Assembly (NCBI GenBank): GCA_045587065.1
Contig: JAZNBQ010000012.1
Coordinates: forward strand, 1-10,388
Reading direction: 5' to 3'
Length of the DNA: 10,388 bases
Source: SFWF01 sp045587065
GTDB lineage: Bacteria > Bacillota > Clostridia > Oscillospirales > Acutalibacteraceae
The position numbers and the translations under genes were made by a program. This document shows positions 6,372 to 10,388 of this stretch, piece after piece; position 1 is the first letter of the stretch, and every line of letters starts with the position of its first letter. A model generated the notes under the pieces. The model was not told the DNA's origin. It saw only the letters and a list, made by a program, of their open reading frames with translations, and ran no database searches.

Positions 6372-6836
6372 TTACTGATTGTTGTTAGCAGAAGGCATTT
6401 GCTGTTTAAGAGCTGCACGAGTTTTTCTAACTTCGCCTAAGTTGGCAGTTAAATTCTCGTCTGCTCTGCGCATAATGTCATCAACAAAATCTTGAGCAGC
6501 TTTTCTCATATCGCGGCTCTTTGCCTGTGCAGTAGCAATAATCTCACTTGCTTTTTCCTGTGCAAGTTTTGTAATTTCTTCCTGGGCTACCATAGCCTTA
6601 GCGCGTTCTTCTGCAGAACGGATAATTCCGTCAGCCTCACGTTTAGCATTGGTAATAATATCGGTGCGGTCAGCAACGATACCACGAGCCTGTTTAATTT
6701 CACCTGGTATATTAAGACGAATATCGTCAATTAATGCACGAAGCTTTTCCACGTCAACAACAGTGCGCTTACCGGGGAATTTAATGCCTCCTTCAAGTAC
6801 TTCGTCAAATTGCTCAAGTAGTTCTTCGATTGTCAT
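6372..6836 (-). CDS. Conserved coiled-coil protein of unknown function
   Basis: A 154-residue protein that is almost entirely helical and rich in Ala, Glu, Lys and Arg. A short N-terminal segment (MTIEELLEQFDEVLEGG) and a KFPGKRTVVDVEKL turn are followed by a long heptad-like region (about 50-140), resembling the stalk of F-type ATPase subunit b or the coiled coil of DivIVA proteins. There is no membrane segment, so it is not ATP synthase subunit b, although such proteins are often labelled ATPase. The Asn/Gln-rich tail is disordered-looking. AAAGGA sits 10 bases before the ATG, inside the 3' end of coaD, and the gap to the coaD stop is only 7 bases, so it is the last gene of the rsmD-coaD operon. 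I do not recognise a specific function; a scaffold or cell-division-associated role is conceivable. Confidence 0.75.
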   Translation of the reverse strand: MTIEELLEQFDEVLEGGIKFPGKRTVVDVEKLRALIDDIRLNIPGEIKQARGIVADRTDIITNAKREADGIIRSAEERAKAMVAQEEITKLAQEKASEIIATAQAKSRDMRKAAQDFVDDIMRRADENLTANLGEVRKTRAALKQQMPSANNNQ

Positions 6837-6843
6837 GATTTCT

Positions 6844-7335
6844 CTATCCTTTCTTTAATCTGTTGATTATATCTTTGTGAATCGCCGAGGGAACAAAATC
6901 TTTAATATCTCCATCCATACTTGCAACCTGTTTTACCATACTTGAGCTCAAATACATATTTTCTGCACTGGTAGTAAGGAAAATGGTTTCAACGTTTGGA
7001 TTAAGTTTTTTGTTAGTAAGCGCCATCTGGAATTCGTACTCAAAATCCGACATAGCGCGAAGACCTTTAACAATGGCCTTAGCGTTTTTCTTTGCGGCAT
7101 AGTCGGCAAGCAAACCGTCAAAGTAGTCAACCTCAATGTTAGGAAGGTGAGCTACGCTTTTCTTTATCATCTCGATTCGTTCGTCTACTGAAAAGCTGCT
7201 GCTATTTTTGTGAATGTTGGTCATCACAACAACAATAACCTTGTCAAACATAGCCGAGCAACGAGAAATAATATCTAAATGTCCAATGGTAATAGGGTCA
7301 AAACTACCGGGACAAATTGCAATTGTATTTTTCAT
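6844..7335 (-). CDS. coaD: Phosphopantetheine adenylyltransferase
   Basis: A 163-residue cytoplasmic enzyme that transfers AMP from ATP to 4'-phosphopantetheine, giving dephospho-CoA, the penultimate step of coenzyme A synthesis. The nucleotidyltransferase signature is PGSFDPITIGHL (residues 9-20), with the TxGH motif at 16-19. KGLRAMSDFEYEFQMA is the conserved substrate and dimer segment, and YLSSSMVKQVA near residue 130 is the second ATP-binding motif. Length matches the family (about 160). The ATG has AAAAGGA 12 bases upstream, a slightly long spacing. It begins 5 bases after the rsmD stop codon; rsmD-coaD is a widespread gene pair in Firmicutes. Confidence 0.98.
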   Translation of the reverse strand: MKNTIAICPGSFDPITIGHLDIISRCSAMFDKVIVVVMTNIHKNSSSFSVDERIEMIKKSVAHLPNIEVDYFDGLLADYAAKKNAKAIVKGLRAMSDFEYEFQMALTNKKLNPNVETIFLTTSAENMYLSSSMVKQVASMDGDIKDFVPSAIHKDIINRLKKG

Positions 7336-7340
7336 TTGGG

Positions 7341-7880
7341 TTAATTTTCCTTTTTATAAATAGAAATACAAATTTTACCGTATTTATAGGTTCTGTAGGT
7401 TTTAAACTCCCCAAGAACTTCAGGTAAAGTCTCATCAGAAGGATGTTCACAGATAATAATTCCGCTATTCTTCATACAAGACGCAACCTTCAAAGCGGAA
7501 CTTACCAGAAGACCTGCTTTATAAGGTGGGTCTAAAAATGCAATGTCAATTTTTTCACTTATCGTGCTTAAAAAAGCATCTGCATCTCTGCGAACTATAA
7601 GAGAAGAATCTTTAAAACCGGCAGAAACTATATTTTCGGTGCACACTTTTATAGCCTCAGGGGAGGAATCCACAAAATAAGCAAACTTAGCACCGCGGCT
7701 TAACGCTTCTATACCCATTTGTCCAGAACCGGCAAAAAGGTCCAGAAAAACTCTGCCCTCAATATCAAACTGAATGGCACTGAAAACCGCCTCTTTAACC
7801 CTGTCGGTAGTAGGGCGTACATCCATACTTGGAAGTGGTTTTAGCCTTTTACCTTTGGCACTGCCTGTTATTACTCTCAT
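7341..7880 (-). CDS. rsmD: 16S rRNA (guanine(966)-N(2))-methyltransferase RsmD
   Basis: A 179-residue SAM-dependent methyltransferase that modifies G966 (E. coli numbering) of 16S rRNA in assembling 30S subunits. The N-terminus MRVITGSAKGKRL and RPTTDRVKEAVFSAI (22-36) are family hallmarks. LDLFAGSGQMGIEALSRGA (46-64) is the SAM-binding loop; the usual GSGALGIEA here has Gln-Met in place of Ala-Leu. LDPPY (116-120) is the catalytic motif of base N-methyltransferases. AGGTGA lies just upstream of the ATG with short spacing. It is the first gene of the minus-strand operon and has a near-consensus promoter. Confidence 0.96.
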   Translation of the reverse strand: MRVITGSAKGKRLKPLPSMDVRPTTDRVKEAVFSAIQFDIEGRVFLDLFAGSGQMGIEALSRGAKFAYFVDSSPEAIKVCTENIVSAGFKDSSLIVRRDADAFLSTISEKIDIAFLDPPYKAGLLVSSALKVASCMKNSGIIICEHPSDETLPEVLGEFKTYRTYKYGKICISIYKKEN

Positions 7881-7899
7881 AATATCACCTATTTATATT

Positions 7900-7928
7900 A
7901 TTATCTTCTAAATTGAGTGTTTTGTCAA
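7900..7928 (-). promoter_or_regulatory. Sigma-A promoter of rsmD-coaD operon
   Basis: Perfect TTGACA (7928-7923), a 17-base spacer and GATAAT (7905-7900) on the minus strand, about 19 bases upstream of the rsmD start. The leader would therefore be short. Confidence 0.82.
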
Positions 7929-8033
7929 CAATAAATTACAATTATTACAAAAAGAGCAGAAAAAAACGTTTCCCATTTTTAAAACAACAACATAGAATGT
8001 AATGAGTTTTAAAACTCAAAAGGAGAATTAATA

Positions 8034-8249
8034 ATGGAAGACAACGTTTATAAATTTGGATTTTTCCAAAAAGAAAAAGATAGCGAAACTTGTGACGACA
8101 ACCAGTTTTTAACCGCTATAGTTTCCATAGAGGTTCAAAATTTCGGTCAAGTCTACGAAACCGAAAGGGGTTTCTGCAAGGGCACAATTTTCCCACCGCT
8201 TAATAAGCCTTTTTTAGCAGGAGGTGTGTGCAGTGACGTCAAAATGTAA
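8034..8249 (+). CDS. cotJA: Spore coat associated protein CotJA
   Basis: A 71-residue protein, first gene of a cotJABC operon. In Bacillus subtilis CotJA and CotJC interact and are incorporated into the spore coat. The ATG has AAAAGGAG (8018-8025) 8 bases upstream. The recognisable part is the C-terminal half: FGQVYETERGFCKGTIFPPLNKPF resembles the CotJA pattern of a Tyr-rich stretch followed by GTLFP-L--P. The N-terminal 30 residues are charged and poorly conserved. On its own the assignment would be modest; the cotJB and cotJC genes that follow make it firm. It overlaps the start of cotJB by 17 bases. Confidence 0.88.
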   Translation: MEDNVYKFGFFQKEKDSETCDDNQFLTAIVSIEVQNFGQVYETERGFCKGTIFPPLNKPFLAGGVCSDVKM

Positions 8250-8499
8250 ACTTTTAAGATATATAGATGCGCTTGATTTTGCACTCTATGAAATGATTTT
8301 ATTTTTAGACACCCACCCACACGATAAAAAAGCCCTTATGGCATTTGAAGAGTACAAAAAACGTCGTAAGGAAGCAATATTGGAATATGAGCGCCAGTAC
8401 GGACAGTATCTTCGAATGGCAAAAAAGACAAAACCCGACGGCAGTTGGAATTGGATTAAAGGACCATGGCCTTGGGAATATGAAAAGGAGGAAGCTTAA
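8233..8499 (+). CDS. cotJB: Spore coat protein CotJB
   Basis: An 88-residue protein. The GTG at 8233 is chosen because AGGAGG (8219-8224) is 8 bases upstream; the in-frame GTG at 8224 overlaps that site. Helical N-terminus LLRYIDALDFALYEMILFLDTHPHDKKAL, with the family's LDTHP-D--AL signature, a basic helix, then the aromatic ending WNWIKGPWPWEYE typical of CotJB. No membrane segment or signal. It is translationally coupled to both neighbours: it overlaps cotJA and shares one base with the cotJC start. Expected to be expressed in the mother cell during sporulation, as in Bacillus. Confidence 0.94.
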   Translation: MTSKCKLLRYIDALDFALYEMILFLDTHPHDKKALMAFEEYKKRRKEAILEYERQYGQYLRMAKKTKPDGSWNWIKGPWPWEYEKEEA

Positions 8500-9077
8500 T
8501 GTGGCAGTACGATAAAAAATTACAGTTTCCTGTAAACATTAAAAATCCGGACCCAAGAGCAGCACAAATTATTATAACCCAGTATGGCGGACCGGACGGC
8601 GAGCTGGGCGCATCTATGCGATATTTAACACAGCGCTATTCAATGCCATATGACGACCTTAAGGGCCTTCTAACCGATATAGGCACCGAGGAATTGGCCC
8701 ATTTAGAGATGGTGTGCGCCATGGTTCATCAGTTAACAAGAAATTTGTCTATAGAGGAAATTAAAAAATCAGGCTTTGATAAGTACTTTGTAGACCATAC
8801 TACCGCGGTTTACCCAATAGCCGCTTCGGCATTACCTTGGAGAGCCGAGTATATTCAGGCAAAGGGCGACGTAATTACCGACCTGCACGAAGACCTTGCA
8901 GCAGAACAAAAAGCAAGAACAACCTACGACAACCTATTACGTCTTATTGATGACCCTGATATCAGAGAACCTCTTAAATTCCTGAGACAAAGAGAAATTA
9001 TTCACTATCAACGCTTCGGTGAAGCACAACCAACAAAGTGGAATGACTACGGCGGAGCAGCTGACAAAACCGCTTGA
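8499..9077 (+). CDS. cotJC: CotJC, manganese-catalase-family spore coat protein
   Basis: A 192-residue ferritin-like four-helix protein related to dimanganese catalases. All five expected metal ligands appear: E35 (GELG), E65 and H68 (EELAH), E136 (AAEQK) and H169 (REIIHY), so the di-manganese site looks intact. The sequence PVNIKNPDPRAAQIIITQYGG at the start is characteristic. Length matches CotJC rather than the longer true catalases. The ATG overlaps the cotJB stop (TAATG) and has AAAAGGAGG just upstream. It probably sits in the spore coat and may protect against peroxide; catalytic activity of this copy is inferred from the ligands. Confidence 0.97.
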   Translation: MWQYDKKLQFPVNIKNPDPRAAQIIITQYGGPDGELGASMRYLTQRYSMPYDDLKGLLTDIGTEELAHLEMVCAMVHQLTRNLSIEEIKKSGFDKYFVDHTTAVYPIAASALPWRAEYIQAKGDVITDLHEDLAAEQKARTTYDNLLRLIDDPDIREPLKFLRQREIIHYQRFGEAQPTKWNDYGGAADKTA

Positions 9078-9114
9078 AATAAGGCTTTTTAACTACATAA
9101 TAGGAGGATTTAAA

Positions 9115-9285
9115 ATGAAGCTGTTTAAGTTTATTGTTATGCTGATTTTAATATTAATTACTATTCGGACAGGCTATCTTGCACTTTTATATAAGGTCTC
9201 AACATCAACAGGTGCTTTTCTAATATGTTTAGGTATCACCTTGTTTGTTGCGAGTGATGGCGGTCTTGAAAGAAAAGCAAATTGA
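9115..9285 (+). CDS. Small two-helix membrane protein
   Basis: A 56-residue protein. The ATG at 9115 has a perfect AGGAGG (9102-9107) 7 bases upstream; a longer frame back to 9019 overlaps cotJC and has no such site. Residues about 4-24 (FKFIVMLILILITIRTGYLAL) and 32-46 (TGAFLICLGITLFVA) are hydrophobic segments, so a hairpin of two membrane helices with a short charged tail is likely. I do not recognise a family. It follows cotJC by 37 bases on the same strand, so it may be co-expressed during sporulation; this is inference. Confidence 0.65.
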   Translation: MKLFKFIVMLILILITIRTGYLALLYKVSTSTGAFLICLGITLFVASDGGLERKAN

Positions 9286-9318
9286 ATAATTGCTATCCTG
9301 ATTACAGCATAGATATAT

Positions 9319-9360
9319 TTAACCTACAAATTTTCAAGTTTTTGTTGATTTGTAGGTTAA
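9319..9360. promoter_or_regulatory. Palindromic operator candidate of the Fic module
   Basis: A perfect 13-bp inverted repeat, TTAACCTACAAAT (9319-9331) and its complement (9348-9360), with a 16-base spacer. The right arm lies between the -35 and -10 of the promoter below. No T run follows, so it is unlikely to be a terminator. Binding by the antitoxin or the antitoxin-toxin complex for autoregulation is the natural reading but is inference. Confidence 0.65.
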
Positions 9361-9373
9361 TTTGTGATATACT
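9345..9373 (+). promoter_or_regulatory. Sigma-A promoter of the antitoxin-Fic operon
   Basis: TTGATT (9345-9350), a 17-base spacer and TATACT (9368-9373), ending 23 bases before the antitoxin start. It overlaps the inverted repeat 9319-9360. Confidence 0.7.
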
Positions 9374-9396
9374 ATTAGTAGTCAGGAGGTAATAGT

Positions 9397-9918
9397 ATGA
9401 CTGATATTATTTTTGAATATAAAGAATTACTTGCAACAAAACTTGAAATTGAGCAAAAGCTTAGTATTTTGCCCAAGGGATATATTTCTAAAAAGAAGAT
9501 TGGCGGTAAGCAATATTTATATTTGCAAACTCGCAACGGTGATACTGTTGAGAGCAAATACATCAAGGCTGAAGAAGCAGATGAAATATCAAATCAAATT
9601 TCTTTAAGGAAAGAATACGAGGCACAATTACCCGAAGTTATATTAAGACTTGCCGACATTGAAACCGCCGCAGAGTTATTGGATAAAGCATTGCTTCGTA
9701 AATTAAAAATGCTTAAGCTCACAAGCGGTATGGATAGCATTTCTGCTGACGAAAAAGAAAAGCGAATTTCCTTTTCTGATGCTATGACCTCAATCGAGGG
9801 TGTTCCCGTAAGCGATAGGGTAAAAAATGACCTTGCTAATTGGAAAAACGGTAATATTACTTTTTTGTCCGTGTTTGAGCAAACACTTAGAAGATATGGC
9901 TTTGTAACGGAGGTATAA
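9397..9918 (+). CDS. VbhA-like antitoxin with N-terminal coiled-coil domain
   Basis: A 173-residue protein with AGGAGG a few bases before the ATG at 9397. Two parts are visible. Residues about 1-105 hold a helix, then LPKGYISKKKIGGKQYLYLQ (25-44), a short beta-hairpin-like segment found in many small Firmicutes proteins of unknown function, then a charged coiled coil. Residues about 124-171 resemble the Fic inhibitor VbhA: an EG pair (134-135) followed by VPVSDRVKNDLANWKNGNITFLSVFEQTL. In VbhA-type antitoxins a helix with S/T-x-x-x-E-G/N places the Glu in the Fic active site. Here position -4 relative to E134 is Met, with Thr131 and Ser132 nearer, so the motif is irregular. It is followed after 3 bases by the fic gene, which supports the antitoxin role. 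Confidence 0.75.
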   Translation: MTDIIFEYKELLATKLEIEQKLSILPKGYISKKKIGGKQYLYLQTRNGDTVESKYIKAEEADEISNQISLRKEYEAQLPEVILRLADIETAAELLDKALLRKLKMLKLTSGMDSISADEKEKRISFSDAMTSIEGVPVSDRVKNDLANWKNGNITFLSVFEQTLRRYGFVTEV

Positions 9919-9921
9919 CAA

Positions 9922-10388
9922 ATGCGTGACCCTTATTTATATGATGACGTAAATGTGCTGAAAAATTTAGCTGATATAAAAGATTCAGAACTACTCCGCA
10001 AGGCAGTGGCGGATATTACGGGTCTTTCTATGGCGGCGATTTATGATTATAAATATGATAAATTTAATACAGAAACCTTGCAGGATATTCACCGCAATAT
10101 CTTCGGTCAGATATTTGATTGGGCGGGAGAATTCCGTACCATTCAAATGGTGAAATACGAAGACGTCCTCGGCGGTGATACCGTTCGATATGCTTATCCT
10201 AAGGAAATCAAAAAGAAACTGAACGAAACAATGAAAGAAATCGCCAAGCTCAAAAGAACCGGCGACAATGATAAGGATATAGTTTTCAAGCTTGTTCGCA
10301 TAATCGCAAGTATCTGGCAAACACACCCCTTCCGTGAAGGCAATACACGAACAGTTATAGTGTTTGCTGTACTTCTTGCAAAATCAAT
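9922..10388 (+). CDS. Fic family protein, toxin of the module (3' end outside window)
   Basis: Partial gene of at least 155 residues, open to the window end. CGGAGG lies 8 bases before the ATG. IFGQIFDWAGEFRTIQM (about 60-76) is the conserved Fic N-terminal region, followed by a flap-like segment ending in AYPKEIKKKL, and the core motif HPFREGNTRT (135-144). H135 is the expected catalytic base and E139 the metal-binding acidic residue. The third residue of the GNG loop is Thr, and the second Arg of the usual HxFx(D/E)GNGRxxR is Ile146. Fic enzymes usually transfer AMP or another phosphate-containing group to a target hydroxyl; the target here is unknown. Directly downstream of a VbhA-like gene, it fits a class I Fic toxin-antitoxin pair. 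Confidence 0.9.
   Translation, partial: MRDPYLYDDVNVLKNLADIKDSELLRKAVADITGLSMAAIYDYKYDKFNTETLQDIHRNIFGQIFDWAGEFRTIQMVKYEDVLGGDTVRYAYPKEIKKKLNETMKEIAKLKRTGDNDKDIVFKLVRIIASIWQTHPFREGNTRTVIVFAVLLAKS

Noticed and set aside
7961..7998. Sigma-E/sigma-K promoter for cotJA (CATAGAAT at 7991-7998)
   Set aside because: The -10-like element is plausible for a mother-cell sigma factor, but no convincing -35 lies at the right distance, so it is not listed as a feature.
9319..9360. Terminator for the small membrane protein gene
   Set aside because: The hairpin has a long 16-base loop and no T run after it on either strand; its overlap with a promoter fits an operator better.
9991..10326. Minus-strand 111-codon frame
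   Set aside because: It is the antisense shadow of the fic gene, whose plus-strand product has clear Fic motifs.

Overview
The window looks like chromosomal DNA from a low-GC, spore-forming Clostridia member (Oscillospiraceae/Ruminococcaceae-like, probably gut-associated). The evidence is a cotJABC spore-coat operon, strong AGGAGG ribosome binding sites, A+T-rich intergenic DNA and glycan-degradation genes. The genus is inference; there is no rRNA to confirm it.

Layout. (1) 1-3078, plus strand: a two-gene unit with a large TIM-barrel-type glycosidase-like protein and an acyltransferase of the NAT_N/GNAT-like C-terminal type. It converges through a shared 13-bp hairpin terminator on a minus-strand GH123/DUF4091-type hydrolase gene (3113-4750), which has its own consensus-like promoter. 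All three look cytoplasmic and fit intracellular handling of amino-sugar glycans. (2) 4790-5411: no protein genes. It holds an array of structured repeats directly downstream of ssrA. Each unit ends in a copy of the tmRNA 3' end, and most copies are followed by their own terminator. (3) 5412-7928, minus strand: two housekeeping transcription units. One is rsmD-coaD-coiled-coil protein, with its own promoter and terminator. The other is smpB-ssrA, also with its own promoter and terminator; together they encode the trans-translation ribosome-rescue system. (4) 8034-9285, plus strand: cotJA-cotJB-cotJC with overlapping genes, then a small two-helix membrane protein. (5) 9319-10388, plus strand: a toxin-antitoxin-like module. 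A palindrome overlaps its promoter, and it encodes a VbhA-like antitoxin with an extra N-terminal domain, then a Fic protein cut off by the window edge.

The most unusual items are the ssrA-derived repeat array and the Fic module. The array has two 144-bp units about 98% identical, a degenerate third copy, and ends that are inverted copies of the tmRNA T-arm/acceptor. In the Fic module the inhibitory motif of the antitoxin and the Fic core motif both depart from the textbook consensus.
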